A stretch of 64,000 nt of DNA from Pseudomonas sp. ANT_H4 (GCF_008369295.1 NZ_VOBG01000028.1:1-64000), one strand, 5' to 3'. Positions 45,577-55,738 are shown, counted from the first letter of the stretch. A program made the numbers and translations. The notes: generated from the letters alone by a model not told the origin.

Positions 45577-48291
45577 ATGGCCACTATCCACGTAGACGGC
45601 AAAGAGCTCGAAGTCGATGGGGCAGACAACCTGTTACAGGCGTGTCTGTCGCTAGGCCTCGATATCCCTTATTTCTGCTGGCACCCCGCCCTTGGCAGCG
45701 TTGGCGCTTGCCGCCAGTGCGCGGTCAAGCAGTACACCGACGAGAATGACAAGCGTGGTCGGATCGTCATGTCCTGCATGACCCCCGCCACCGACGGCAG
45801 CTGGATTTCCATCGACGACGAAGAAGCGAAAGTGTTTCGCGCCAGCGTCGTTGAATGGCTGATGACCAACCACCCGCACGACTGCCCGGTCTGCGAGGAA
45901 GGCGGTCACTGCCACCTGCAAGACATGACCGTGATGACTGGCCACAACGAGCGCCGTTATCGCTTCACCAAGCGTACTCACCAGAATCAGCAACTGGGCC
46001 CGTTCATTTCCCACGAAATGAACCGCTGCATCGCTTGCTACCGCTGCGTGCGCTTCTACAAGGACTACGCCGGCGGCACCGACCTCGGTGTGTTCGGCGC
46101 CCACGACAACGTGTACTTCGGTCGCGTTGAAGATGGCGTGCTGGAAAGCGAGTTCTCCGGCAACCTCACCGAGGTCTGCCCAACCGGTGTGTTCACCGAC
46201 AAGACTCACTCCGAGCGCTACAACCGCAAGTGGGACATGCAGTTCTCGCCGAGCATCTGCCATGGCTGCTCCAGCGGTTGCAACATCTCCCCTGGCGAGC
46301 GCTATGGTGAACTGCGTCGTATCGAAAACCGCTTCAACGGTTCGGTCAACCAGTACTTCCTGTGCGACCGTGGCCGTTTCGGCTATGGCTACGTCAACCG
46401 CGAAGACCGTCCACGCCAACCGCTGCTGGCCGATGGTGCCAAGCTGAGCCTGGACCAGGCGCTGGATAAAGCCTCTGACCTGCTGCGCGGTCGCAACATC
46501 GTCGGTATCGGTTCGCCCCGCGCCAGCCTCGAAAGCAACTACGCGTTGCGCGAACTGGTAGGCGCCGAGCACTTCTACTCGGGTATCGAAGCCGCTGAAC
46601 TGGAACGCATCCGCCTGGTCCTGCAAGTGCTGAACGACAGCCCGCTGCCTGTGCCAAACATGCGCGACATCGAAGACCATGACGCGATCTTCGTCCTCGG
46701 TGAAGACCTGACCCAGACCGCCGCCCGCATGGCCCTGGCCCTGCGCCAGTCGGTCAAGGGCAAGGCTGAAGACATGGCCGACGCCCTGCGCGTCCAGCCA
46801 TGGCTCGACGCGGCGGTGAAAAACATCGGCCAGAACGCGCTGAACCCGCTGTTTATCGCAAGCCTGGCTGAAACCAAGCTCGACGATATCGCCGAAGAGT
46901 GCGTTCACGCCGCGCCTGACGATCTCGCCCGCATCGGTTTTGCCGTGGCCCATGCCATCGACGCCAGCGCGCCTGCCGTTGAGGGCCTGGACGCCGAAGC
47001 CCTGGAACTGGCCAAGCGCATCGCCGACGCCCTGCTGGCGGCCAAGCGCCCACTGATCATCGCCGGTACCTCCCTGGGTTCCAAGGCGCTGATCGAAGCC
47101 GCGGCCAACATCGCCAAGGCCCTCAAGCTGCGCGAGAAGAACGGTTCCATCAGCCTGATCGTGCCAGAAGCCAACAGCCTCGGCCTGGCCATGCTGGGTG
47201 GCGAGTCCCTGGACGCCGCCCTGCAAGCCGTGATCGACGGCAGCAGCGATGCCATCGTGGTGCTGGAAAACGATCTGTACACCCGCACTGACGCAGCCAA
47301 GGTTGACGCTGCGCTAAACGCGGCCAAAGTGCTGATCGTTGCCGACCACCAGAAAACCGCCACCAGCGACCGTGCCCACCTGGTACTGCCAGCGGCAAGC
47401 TTCGCTGAAGGCGACGGTACTCTGGTCAGCCAGGAAGGCCGCGCCCAGCGCTTCTTCCAAGTGTTCGATCCGAAGTACCTCGACGCGAGCATCCTGGTTC
47501 ACGAAGGCTGGCGCTGGCTGCATGCCCTGCGCGCCACCTTGCTGAACCAGCCAATCGACTGGACCCTACTGGACCACGTCACCGCAGCCTGCGCTTCCAG
47601 CACGCCGCAATTGGCCCGCATCGTCGACGCTGCACCGTCCGCCTCGTTCCGCATCAAAGGTATGAAACTGGCCCGTGAACCGTTGCGTTATTCCGGTCGT
47701 ACCGCCATGCGCGCCGACATCAGCGTGCATGAACCGCGTACTTCGCAAGACAACGACACCGCGTTCGCCTTCTCCATGGAAGGTTACTCGGGCTCGGTCG
47801 AGCCTCGCCAGCAGGTGCCGTTCGCCTGGTCGCCGGGCTGGAACTCGCCGCAAGCCTGGAACAAGTTCCAGGACGAAGTCGGTGGTCATATCCGCGCTGG
47901 CGACCCAGGCACCCGCTTGATCGAAAGCCAGGGTGACTCGCTGAACTGGTTCGCCAATGTTCCACGCGCCTTCAACCCGGCCCAGGGTACATGGCAGGTC
48001 GTGCCGTTCTTCCACCTGTTCGGCAGCGAAGAGAACTCTTCCAAGGCCGCGCCGGTTCAAGAGCGCATCCCGGCTGCTTATGTAGCCTTGGCCAAGTCGG
48101 AAGCCGATCGCCTGGGCGTCAACGACGGTGCCCTGCTCAGCTTGAACGTAGGCGGCCAGACCCTGCGTCTGCCGCTGCGCATCAACGAAGAGCTGGGCGC
48201 CGGCCTGGTGGCATTGCCAGCAGGTATCGCCGGTATCCCGCCGGCAATTGCAGGCTTTATCGTTGACGGTCTGCAGGAGGCAGCGCAATGA
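45577..48291 (+). CDS. nuoG: NADH-quinone oxidoreductase subunit G
   Basis: This 904-residue Fe-S subunit is of the molybdopterin-oxidoreductase type. The N-terminal ferredoxin domain has CWHPALGSVGACRQC. N5 ligands are in HDCPVCEEGGHC and N4 ligands in NRCIACYRCVR. The additional cluster N7 is present (CHGCSSGCN and a later FLCDRGRF Cys), as in E. coli but not in mitochondria. The C-terminal part keeps the molybdopterin-enzyme fold without cofactor. It overlaps nuoH by four bases. Confidence 0.97.
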   Translation: MATIHVDGKELEVDGADNLLQACLSLGLDIPYFCWHPALGSVGACRQCAVKQYTDENDKRGRIVMSCMTPATDGSWISIDDEEAKVFRASVVEWLMTNHPHDCPVCEEGGHCHLQDMTVMTGHNERRYRFTKRTHQNQQLGPFISHEMNRCIACYRCVRFYKDYAGGTDLGVFGAHDNVYFGRVEDGVLESEFSGNLTEVCPTGVFTDKTHSERYNRKWDMQFSPSICHGCSSGCNISPGERYGELRRIENRFNGSVNQYFLCDRGRFGYGYVNREDRPRQPLLADGAKLSLDQALDKASDLLRGRNIVGIGSPRASLESNYALRELVGAEHFYSGIEAAELERIRLVLQVLNDSPLPVPNMRDIEDHDAIFVLGEDLTQTAARMALALRQSVKGKAEDMADALRVQPWLDAAVKNIGQNALNPLFIASLAETKLDDIAEECVHAAPDDLARIGFAVAHAIDASAPAVEGLDAEALELAKRIADALLAAKRPLIIAGTSLGSKALIEAAANIAKALKLREKNGSISLIVPEANSLGLAMLGGESLDAALQAVIDGSSDAIVVLENDLYTRTDAAKVDAALNAAKVLIVADHQKTATSDRAHLVLPAASFAEGDGTLVSQEGRAQRFFQVFDPKYLDASILVHEGWRWLHALRATLLNQPIDWTLLDHVTAACASSTPQLARIVDAAPSASFRIKGMKLAREPLRYSGRTAMRADISVHEPRTSQDNDTAFAFSMEGYSGSVEPRQQVPFAWSPGWNSPQAWNKFQDEVGGHIRAGDPGTRLIESQGDSLNWFANVPRAFNPAQGTWQVVPFFHLFGSEENSSKAAPVQERIPAAYVALAKSEADRLGVNDGALLSLNVGGQTLRLPLRINEELGAGLVALPAGIAGIPPAIAGFIVDGLQEAAQ

Positions 48292-49295
48292 CCTGGTTCA
48301 CCCCTGAAGTGATCGACGTGATCATTGCGGTCGTCAAGGCCATCGTGATCCTGCTGGCCGTGGTGGTCGCGGGCGCCCTGCTCAGCTTCGTCGAACGTCG
48401 ACTGCTGGGCTGGTGGCAGGACCGTTACGGTCCGAACCGCGTTGGCCCGTTCGGCATGTTCCAGATCGCCGCCGACATGCTGAAAATGTTCTTCAAGGAA
48501 GACTGGACCCCGCCGTTTGCCGACAAGGTGATCTTCACCCTGGCACCGGTCGTGGCCATGAGCGCCTTGCTGATTGCCTTCGCAATCATCCCGATCACCC
48601 CGACCTGGGGCGTGGCGGACCTGAACATCGGCTTGCTGTTCTTCTTCGCCATGGCCGGTCTGTCGGTCTATGCGGTGCTGTTCGCCGGTTGGGCCAGTAA
48701 CAACAAGTTCGCCCTGCTGGGCGCCTTGCGGGCCTCGGCCCAGACCGTGTCCTACGAAGTGTTCATGGGCCTGGCCCTGATGGGCATCGTGGTGCAGGTC
48801 GGCTCGTTCAACATGCGCGACATCGTCGAGTACCAGGCGCAGAACCTGTGGTTCATCATTCCGCAGTTCTTCGGCTTCTGTACCTTCTTCATCGCAGGCG
48901 TAGCCGTGACTCACCGTCACCCCTTCGACCAGCCGGAAGCGGAACAGGAACTGGCCGACGGTTATCACATTGAATACGCCGGCATGAAATGGGGCATGTT
49001 CTTCGTCGGTGAGTACATCGGCATCATCTTGATCTCGGCGCTGCTGGTGACCTTGTTCTTCGGTGGCTGGCACGGTCCGTTCGGCATCCTGCCGCAACTG
49101 GCTTTCCTCTGGTTCGTCTTGAAGACCTCGTTCTTCATCATGCTGTTCATCCTGCTGCGCGCTGCCATCCCGCGTCCACGGTATGACCAGGTGATGGATT
49201 TCGGCTGGAGGTTCTGCTTGCCGCTGACCCTGATCAATTTGCTGGTGACTGCTGCCGTTGTGTTGTTGAACACGCCAGCGGGCGCGGTTCAGTGA
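48288..49295 (+). CDS. nuoH: NADH-quinone oxidoreductase subunit H
   Basis: This 335-residue membrane subunit with eight TM helices forms much of the quinone chamber and first proton path. Family blocks are SFVERRLLGWWQDRYGPNRV, RASAQTVSYEVFMGLA and the acidic loop HPFDQPEAEQELADGYHIEY. Confidence 0.98.
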   Translation: MTWFTPEVIDVIIAVVKAIVILLAVVVAGALLSFVERRLLGWWQDRYGPNRVGPFGMFQIAADMLKMFFKEDWTPPFADKVIFTLAPVVAMSALLIAFAIIPITPTWGVADLNIGLLFFFAMAGLSVYAVLFAGWASNNKFALLGALRASAQTVSYEVFMGLALMGIVVQVGSFNMRDIVEYQAQNLWFIIPQFFGFCTFFIAGVAVTHRHPFDQPEAEQELADGYHIEYAGMKWGMFFVGEYIGIILISALLVTLFFGGWHGPFGILPQLAFLWFVLKTSFFIMLFILLRAAIPRPRYDQVMDFGWRFCLPLTLINLLVTAAVVLLNTPAGAVQ

Positions 49296-49306
49296 GGATT
49301 TGACCC

Positions 49307-49855
49307 ATGTTCAAATATATTGGCGACATCGTTAAGGGTACCGGTACCCAGTTGCGAAGCCTGGTGATGGTGTTCGGTCACGGCTTTCGCAAACGCGACA
49401 CCCTGCAATACCCGGAAGAAGCGGTGTACCTGCCGCCGCGCTATCGCGGCCGTATCGTCCTGACCCGCGACCCCGACGGCGAAGAGCGCTGCGTGGCCTG
49501 CAACCTGTGCGCCGTGGCGTGCCCGGTGGGCTGCATCTCCCTGCAGAAAGCTGAAACCGAAGACGGTCGTTGGTACCCGGAGTTTTTCCGTATCAACTTC
49601 TCGCGCTGCATTTTCTGCGGTCTCTGTGAGGAAGCCTGCCCGACCACCGCGATCCAGCTGACACCGGATTTCGAAATGGCCGAGTTCAAACGTCAGGACC
49701 TGGTGTACGAGAAAGAAGATCTGCTGATCTCTGGTCCCGGTAAAAACCCTGATTACAACTTCTATCGTGTTGCAGGTATGGCCATTGCCGGTAAGCCAAA
49801 AGGCTCCGCGCAAAACGAAGCCGAGCCGATCAACGTGAAGAGCTTGCTGCCTTAA
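49307..49855 (+). CDS. nuoI: NADH-quinone oxidoreductase subunit I
   Basis: This 182-residue ferredoxin-like subunit holds two [4Fe-4S] clusters (N6a, N6b). The motifs are CVACNLCAVACPVGC and CIFCGLCEEACPTTA. It connects NuoG to NuoB electronically. An amphipathic N-terminal helix is present. It lies 11 bases after nuoH. Confidence 0.98.
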   Translation: MFKYIGDIVKGTGTQLRSLVMVFGHGFRKRDTLQYPEEAVYLPPRYRGRIVLTRDPDGEERCVACNLCAVACPVGCISLQKAETEDGRWYPEFFRINFSRCIFCGLCEEACPTTAIQLTPDFEMAEFKRQDLVYEKEDLLISGPGKNPDYNFYRVAGMAIAGKPKGSAQNEAEPINVKSLLP

Positions 49856-49864
49856 GGAAGAAAG

Positions 49865-50368
49865 ATGGAATTCGCTTTCTATTTCGCATCGGGTATTGCA
49901 GTAGTGGCCACGCTTCGCGTGATCACCAACACGAACCCCGTGCACGCCCTGCTCTACCTGATCATTTCGCTGATCGCCGTGGCCATGACCTTTTTCAGCC
50001 TCGGCGCACCGTTCGCCGGTGTGCTGGAAGTGATCGCCTACGCTGGCGCCATCATGGTGCTGTTCGTGTTTGTGGTGATGATGCTCAACCTGGGGCCGGC
50101 TTCGGTCGCCCAGGAGCGCGTCTGGCTCAAACCCGGCATCTGGATCGGCCCGGTGATCCTGGCAGCCCTGCTGCTTGGCGAGCTGCTGTATGTGCTGTTC
50201 GCTCACCAGAGCGGCCACGCCATCGGCCACACCACCGTAGACGCCAAGGCCGTGGGCATCAGCCTGTTCGGCCCGTACCTGCTGGTGGTCGAACTGGCTT
50301 CGATGCTGCTGCTTGCCGCAGCCATCACCGCCTTCCACTTGGGCCGCAACGAAGCCAAGGAGCAATGA
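49865..50368 (+). CDS. nuoJ: NADH-quinone oxidoreductase subunit J
   Basis: This 167-residue membrane subunit has five TM helices. The conserved helix-3 region reads EVIAYAGAIMVLFVFVVMML and includes the pi-bulge and Tyr. It lies 9 bases after nuoI, and its stop overlaps candidate starts of nuoK. Confidence 0.97.
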   Translation: MEFAFYFASGIAVVATLRVITNTNPVHALLYLIISLIAVAMTFFSLGAPFAGVLEVIAYAGAIMVLFVFVVMMLNLGPASVAQERVWLKPGIWIGPVILAALLLGELLYVLFAHQSGHAIGHTTVDAKAVGISLFGPYLLVVELASMLLLAAAITAFHLGRNEAKEQ

Positions 50369-50370
50369 TG

Positions 50371-50679
50371 ATGCCTGCTATCCCTTTGGAGCATGGTCTG
50401 GCGGTCGCCGGCATCCTGTTCTGCCTTGGCCTGGTCGGCCTGATGGTGCGCCGCAACATTCTCTTCGTGTTGATGAGCCTGGAAATCATGATGAACGCCG
50501 CTGCACTGGCGTTCATCGTGGCAGGTGCAAGGTGGGGCCAGCCGGATGGACAAGTCATGTTCATCCTGGTGATCAGCCTGGCAGCCGCCGAGGCCAGTAT
50601 TGGCCTGGCGATTCTGCTGCAACTGTATCGTCGCTTCCACACGCTTGATATCGACGCTGCCAGTGAGATGCGCGGATGA
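50371..50679 (+). CDS. nuoK: NADH-quinone oxidoreductase subunit K
   Basis: This 102-residue three-helix membrane subunit is an MrpC homologue. The conserved Glu residues are in LMSLEIMMNAA and LAAAEASIGLA. Three consecutive ATGs occur (50365, 50368, 50371). The third gives the family length and sits 8 bases after AAGGAG, so I prefer it. It overlaps nuoL by four bases. Confidence 0.96.
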   Translation: MPAIPLEHGLAVAGILFCLGLVGLMVRRNILFVLMSLEIMMNAAALAFIVAGARWGQPDGQVMFILVISLAAAEASIGLAILLQLYRRFHTLDIDAASEMRG

Positions 50680-52529
50680 ACATGATCTTTCTGACTTTCG
50701 TATTTCCCCTGATCGGTTTTCTGCTGCTGTCGTTCTCCCGTGGACGTCTCTCGGAAAATCTCTCGGCCCTGATCGGCGTCGGGTCCATTGGCTTGTCGGC
50801 GATTGTCGCCGCCTACGTCATCTGGCAATTCAACGTCGCGCCGCCCGAGGGTGGTCACTACACCCTGGTGCTGTGGCAGTGGATGTCGGTGGAGGGCTTC
50901 AAGCCCAACTTCGCCCTCTACGTCGACGGCCTGTCGATCACCATGCTTGGCGTGGTGGTGGGCGTGGGTTTCCTGATCCACCTGTTCGCCTCCTGGTACA
51001 TGCGCGGTGAAGCCGGTTACTCGCGCTTCTTCGCCTACACCAACCTGTTTATCGCCAGCATGCTGTTCCTGGTGCTGGGTGATAACCTGTTGTTCCTGTA
51101 CTTCGGCTGGGAAGGTGTGGGCCTGTGCTCGTACCTGTTGATCGGTTTCTACTACAGCAACCGCAACAACGGTAACGCGGCACTCAAGGCCTTTATCGTC
51201 ACCCGTATCGGCGACGTGTTCATGGCCATCGGCCTGTTCATCCTGTTCCAACAGTTGGGTACGTTGAATATCCAGGAACTGCTGGTGCTCGCGCCGCAGA
51301 AATTCCAGGTCGGTGACTTCTGGATCACCCTGGCGACCCTGATGCTGCTGGGCGGCGCTGTCGGTAAATCCGCGCAACTGCCACTGCAAACCTGGCTGGC
51401 GGACGCGATGGCCGGTCCTACTCCGGTTTCGGCACTGATCCACGCCGCGACGATGGTAACCGCCGGTGTCTACTTGATCGCCCGTACCCACGGCCTGTTC
51501 ACCCTGGCGCCGGACGTCCTGCATCTTGTCGGCATCGTCGGTGGTGTGACCCTGGTGCTCGCCGGTTTCGCTGCACTGGTTCAGACCGACATCAAGCGCA
51601 TCCTCGCCTACTCGACCATGAGCCAGATCGGCTACATGTTCCTGGCCCTGGGCATTGGTGCCTGGGAAGGCGCGATCTTCCACCTGATGACCCACGCCTT
51701 CTTCAAGGCCCTGCTGTTCCTTGCCTCCGGTGCGGTGATTGTTGCCTGCCACCATGAGCAGAACATCTTCAAGATGGGCGGCCTGTGGAAGAAGCTGCCA
51801 CTGGCCTACACCAGCTTTATCGTCGGCGGCGCGGCCTTGTCGGCCTTGCCATTGGTGACCGCAGGCTTCTATTCCAAAGACGAAATCCTTTGGGAAGCCT
51901 TTGCCAGCGGTAACCAGGGACTGCTGTATGCAGGCCTGGTGGGTGCGTTCATGACCTCGTTGTACACCTTCCGCCTGATCTTCATCGCGTTCCACGGTGA
52001 AGCGAAGACCGAAGCCCACGCGGGCCATGGCATCTCCCACTGGCTGCCACTGTCGGTGCTGATCATCCTGTCGACCTTCGTCGGCGCCATGATCACCCCG
52101 CCACTGGCTGGCGTGTTACCACAAAGCGTCGGCCATGCCGGCGGCGACGCCAAGCACAGCCTGGAAATCGCCTCGGGCGCCATCGCCCTGGCCGGTATCC
52201 TGCTGGCGGCACTGCTGTTCCTCGGCAAGCGTCGCTTCGTCACCGCCGTTGCCAACAGTGCCATTGGCCGCTTCCTTTCGGCCTGGTGGTTCGCTGCCTG
52301 GGGCTTCGACTGGGTCTACGACAAACTGTTCGTCAAGCCTTACCTTGCGATCAGCCACGTACTGCGCAAAGACCCGTTCGACCAGACCATCGGTTTGATC
52401 CCGCGTGCTGCCAAGGCTGGTCACACCGCCCTGAGCCGCACCGAGACTGGCCAGTTGCGCTGGTATGCAGCTTCCATGGCGGCCGGTGCCGTGCTGGTGA
52501 TCGGCGCCATCGTTGTGGTAGCGGTCTGA
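50676..52529 (+). CDS. nuoL: NADH-quinone oxidoreductase subunit L
   Basis: This 617-residue antiporter-like proton-pumping subunit is at the distal end of the membrane arm. About 15 TM helices precede the long lateral helix and a final C-terminal TM (AASMAAGAVLVIGAIVVVAV). The family motif WEGVGLCSYLLIGFYY and the Lys/His path (THAFFKALLFLASG) are present. Confidence 0.98.
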   Translation: MNMIFLTFVFPLIGFLLLSFSRGRLSENLSALIGVGSIGLSAIVAAYVIWQFNVAPPEGGHYTLVLWQWMSVEGFKPNFALYVDGLSITMLGVVVGVGFLIHLFASWYMRGEAGYSRFFAYTNLFIASMLFLVLGDNLLFLYFGWEGVGLCSYLLIGFYYSNRNNGNAALKAFIVTRIGDVFMAIGLFILFQQLGTLNIQELLVLAPQKFQVGDFWITLATLMLLGGAVGKSAQLPLQTWLADAMAGPTPVSALIHAATMVTAGVYLIARTHGLFTLAPDVLHLVGIVGGVTLVLAGFAALVQTDIKRILAYSTMSQIGYMFLALGIGAWEGAIFHLMTHAFFKALLFLASGAVIVACHHEQNIFKMGGLWKKLPLAYTSFIVGGAALSALPLVTAGFYSKDEILWEAFASGNQGLLYAGLVGAFMTSLYTFRLIFIAFHGEAKTEAHAGHGISHWLPLSVLIILSTFVGAMITPPLAGVLPQSVGHAGGDAKHSLEIASGAIALAGILLAALLFLGKRRFVTAVANSAIGRFLSAWWFAAWGFDWVYDKLFVKPYLAISHVLRKDPFDQTIGLIPRAAKAGHTALSRTETGQLRWYAASMAAGAVLVIGAIVVVAV

Positions 52530-52568
52530 TATGAACTTTGCGAACTTGCGAAAGGAAACGAGCCCGTC

Positions 52569-54101
52569 ATGATTCTGCCCTGGCTAATCCTGATTCCCTT
52601 TATCGGCGGCCTGCTCTGCTGGATGGGTGAGCGCTTCGGCGCTACCCTGCCCCGCTGGATTGCGTTGCTGACCATGTCCCTGGAACTCGCTCTCGGCCTC
52701 TGGCTGTGGGCCCATGGCGACTATTCATTTGCTCCGGCGCCTGGCGCCGATCCCACCTGGGCGCTTGAGTTCAAGCACATCTGGATCCCGCGCTTTGGCA
52801 TCAACGTGCACCTGGCCCTCGATGGCCTGTCGCTGTTGATGATCCTGCTGACCGGCCTGCTGGGTATCCTCTCGGTACTCTGCTCCTGGAAAGAGATTCA
52901 GCATCACGTGGGCTTCTTCCACCTGAACCTGATGTGGATTTTGGGCGGTGTTGTCGGCGTGTTCCTCGCCCTCGACCTGTTCATGTTCTTCTTCTTCTGG
53001 GAAATGATGCTGGTGCCGATGTACTTCCTCATCGCGCTCTGGGGTCACAGTTCTTCGGACGGCAAGAAAACCCGGATCTACGCGGCGACCAAGTTCTTCA
53101 TCTTCACCCAGGCTTCCGGCCTGATCATGTTGGTGGCGATCCTCGGCCTGGTACTGGTCAACTTCAACAGCACCGGGGTAATCACTTTTGATTACGCCAC
53201 GCTACTGAAAACCAAGATGTCCCTGACCACCGAGTACATCTTGATGCTGGGCTTCTTCATCGCCTTCGCGGTGAAGCTGCCGGTGGTGCCGTTCCACTCC
53301 TGGTTGCCTGACGCTCACGCCCAGGCGCCGACCGCCGGTTCCGTGGACCTGGCCGGTATCCTGTTGAAGACCGCGGCCTACGGCTTGCTGCGTTTCGCCC
53401 TGCCGCTGTTCCCGAATGCCTCGGCCGAGTTTGCGCCGATCGCCATGACCCTCGGTCTGATCGGGATCTTCTACGGTGCGTTCCTGGCCTTCGCCCAGAC
53501 CGACATCAAGCGTCTGATCGCCTTCTCGTCCGTTTCCCACATGGGCTTCGTACTGATCGGCATCTACTCCGGCAGCCAGGTCGCGTTGCAAGGTGCAGTG
53601 ATCCAGATGTTGGCTCACGGCGTTTCGGCGGCGGCACTGTTTATCCTCAGTGGCCAGTTGTATGAGCGTCTGCACACCCGTGACATGCGTGAGATGGGCG
53701 GCCTGTGGTCGCGTATCGCCTACCTGCCGGCCATCAGCCTGTTCTTCGCCGCCGCGTCCCTGGGCTTGCCGGGTACCGGCAACTTCATTGGCGAATTCCT
53801 TATCCTGATGGGTGCGTTCGTCAATACACCGTGGGTCAGTGCTATCGCTACCTCCGGCCTGGTGTTCGGTTCGGTCTACTCGCTGATCATGATCCACCGT
53901 GCCTACTTCGGTCCGTCCAAGTCGGACGCCGTGTTGCATGGCCTGGATGCTCGCGAACTGATCATGGTGCTCGGCCTTGCAGTGCTGCTGATCTACATCG
54001 GCGTGTACCCGCAGCCGTTCCTCGATACCTCTGCCGCAACGATGCATGGCGTGCAGCAATGGTTCGGCACCGCCTTCACTCAACTCGCTTCGGCCCGGTA
54101 A
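52569..54101 (+). CDS. nuoM: NADH-quinone oxidoreductase subunit M
   Basis: This 510-residue antiporter-like proton-pumping subunit has 14 TM helices. The conserved Glu is in FFFFWEMMLVPMYFLIALWG and the Lys in VKLPVVPFHSWLPDAHAQAP. The start at ATG 52569 follows AAAGGAAACG. Confidence 0.98.
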   Translation: MILPWLILIPFIGGLLCWMGERFGATLPRWIALLTMSLELALGLWLWAHGDYSFAPAPGADPTWALEFKHIWIPRFGINVHLALDGLSLLMILLTGLLGILSVLCSWKEIQHHVGFFHLNLMWILGGVVGVFLALDLFMFFFFWEMMLVPMYFLIALWGHSSSDGKKTRIYAATKFFIFTQASGLIMLVAILGLVLVNFNSTGVITFDYATLLKTKMSLTTEYILMLGFFIAFAVKLPVVPFHSWLPDAHAQAPTAGSVDLAGILLKTAAYGLLRFALPLFPNASAEFAPIAMTLGLIGIFYGAFLAFAQTDIKRLIAFSSVSHMGFVLIGIYSGSQVALQGAVIQMLAHGVSAAALFILSGQLYERLHTRDMREMGGLWSRIAYLPAISLFFAAASLGLPGTGNFIGEFLILMGAFVNTPWVSAIATSGLVFGSVYSLIMIHRAYFGPSKSDAVLHGLDARELIMVLGLAVLLIYIGVYPQPFLDTSAATMHGVQQWFGTAFTQLASAR

Positions 54102-54108
54102 GAGCGCT

Positions 54109-55572
54109 ATGGAATTCACGATCCAACATTTTATCGCGCTTGCGCCGCTGCTGATCACCAGCCTCACCGTTGTAACGGTGATGCTGGCGATCGCCTGGCG
54201 CCGCAACCACTCGCAGACCTTCCTGATTTCGGTGGCGGGCCTGAACGTGGCTTTGCTGTCGATCATCCCGGCACTCAAGGTCGCGCCACTGGCGGTCACC
54301 CCGCTGTTGATGGTCGATGACTTCGCGCTGCTGTACATCGCGTTGATCCTCGTCGCCACTCTGGCCTGCGTCACCCTCGCCCACGCCTACCTCGGCGAAG
54401 GCGGCACCGGTTACCCAGGCAACCGCGAAGAGCTGTATCTGCTGATCCTGCTGGCTGCCACCGGCGGTATCGTCCTGGTCAGCGCGCAACACCTGGCCGG
54501 CTTGTTCATCGGCCTGGAACTGCTGTCGATCCCGACCTACGGCCTGGTGGCCTACGCCTTCTTCAACAAGCGCTCCCTGGAAGCCGGCATCAAGTACATG
54601 GTGCTGTCGGCGGCTGGTTCCGCGTTCCTGTTGTTCGGTATGGCGCTGCTCTACGCCGAAGCTGGCAGCCTGAGCTTCAGCGGTATCGGTCACGCCCTGG
54701 CCGCCACCAGCATGCCTGCGCCAATTGCCCAGTTGGGCCTGGCAATGATGTTGATCGGCCTGGCGTTCAAGCTGTCGCTGGTGCCGTTCCACCTGTGGAC
54801 CCCGGACGTGTACGAAGGCGCCCCGGCGCCAGTCGCTGCTTTCCTGGCTACCGCCTCGAAAGTCGCGGTGTTTGCAGTGATGGTGCGTTTGTTCCAGATC
54901 TCGCCTGCAGCCAACACCGGTGTACTGAGCGACGTGCTGACCATCATCGCCATCGCGTCGATCCTGTTCGGTAACCTACTGGCCCTGACCCAGAACAACC
55001 TCAAGCGCCTGCTGGGTTATTCGTCCATCGCTCACTTCGGCTATCTGTTGATCGCCCTGGTGGCAAGCAAGGGCCTGGCGGTGGAAGCCATCGGCGTCTA
55101 TCTGGTCACCTACGTGATCACCAGCCTTGGCGCGTTCGGCGTGATCACGCTGATGTCCTCGCCTTACAAAGGCCGCGACGCCGACGCCCTGTACGAGTAT
55201 CGCGGCCTGTTCTGGCGCCGCCCGTACCTGACTGCCGTGTTGACCATGATGATGCTGTCCCTGGCCGGTATCCCACTGACCGCTGGCTTCATCGGCAAGT
55301 TCTACATTGTGGCTACCGGTGTTGAAGCGCACGAATGGTGGCTGGTGGCTTCGCTGGTATTGGGCAGCGCCATCGGCGTTTTCTACTACCTGCGCGTGAT
55401 GGTGACGCTGTACCTGATCGAGCCAAACCTGCGCCGTGTCGACGCCGAACTGCACTGGGAACAGAAAGCCGGCGGCGTGATGCTGCTGGCGATCGCCTTG
55501 TTGGCGTTCTTCCTCGGCGTCTACCCACAACCGTTGCTCACCTTGGTGCAGCATGCGGTGATGGCGGGTTGA
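54109..55572 (+). CDS. nuoN: NADH-quinone oxidoreductase subunit N
   Basis: This 487-residue antiporter-like subunit completes complex I. The start ATG 54109 (MEFTIQHFIALAP) is 7 bases after the nuoM stop; upstream frame residues lie inside nuoM. Conserved blocks are GLELLSIPTYGLVAYAFF and FKLSLVPFHLWTPDVYEGAP. A terminator follows 26 bases on. Confidence 0.97.
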   Translation: MEFTIQHFIALAPLLITSLTVVTVMLAIAWRRNHSQTFLISVAGLNVALLSIIPALKVAPLAVTPLLMVDDFALLYIALILVATLACVTLAHAYLGEGGTGYPGNREELYLLILLAATGGIVLVSAQHLAGLFIGLELLSIPTYGLVAYAFFNKRSLEAGIKYMVLSAAGSAFLLFGMALLYAEAGSLSFSGIGHALAATSMPAPIAQLGLAMMLIGLAFKLSLVPFHLWTPDVYEGAPAPVAAFLATASKVAVFAVMVRLFQISPAANTGVLSDVLTIIAIASILFGNLLALTQNNLKRLLGYSSIAHFGYLLIALVASKGLAVEAIGVYLVTYVITSLGAFGVITLMSSPYKGRDADALYEYRGLFWRRPYLTAVLTMMMLSLAGIPLTAGFIGKFYIVATGVEAHEWWLVASLVLGSAIGVFYYLRVMVTLYLIEPNLRRVDAELHWEQKAGGVMLLAIALLAFFLGVYPQPLLTLVQHAVMAG

Positions 55573-55596
55573 TCGTTTAGGCGATTGCAGTAAATA

Positions 55597-55624
55597 GAAC
55601 GGCACCTTCGGGTGCCGTTTTGCG
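55597..55624 (+). terminator. Terminator of the nuo operon
   Basis: GAACGGCACCTTCGGGTGCCGTTTTGC: an 11-bp stem with a TTCG tetraloop. Confidence 0.88.
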
Positions 55625-55693
55625 TTTCTGGGAATAGATCCAAGAGGGGCCGCGCGACGTCTATTGCTATCGCGATAGCGGTAGCAGAAACAC

Positions 55694-55726
55694 CACAAAA
55701 AACGGCACCTCACGGTGCCGTTCTAC
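55694..55726 (-). terminator. Terminator of the glp-like ABC operon
   Basis: On the minus strand AGAACGGCACCGTGAGGTGC followed by CGTTTTTTG, 13 bases after the substrate-binding gene stop. Its stem is the same GGCACC/GGTGCC as the nuo terminator 100 bases away. Confidence 0.85.
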
Positions 55727-55738
55727 TAACGCCCCCTC

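Noticed and set aside
45652..47226. 524-residue minus-strand frame
   Set aside because: It is antisense to nuoG and has no family-like motifs.
50325..52040. 571-residue minus-strand frame rich in Gln, His and Asp
   Set aside because: It is a shadow of nuoK/nuoL; the composition is what reversed hydrophobic codons give.
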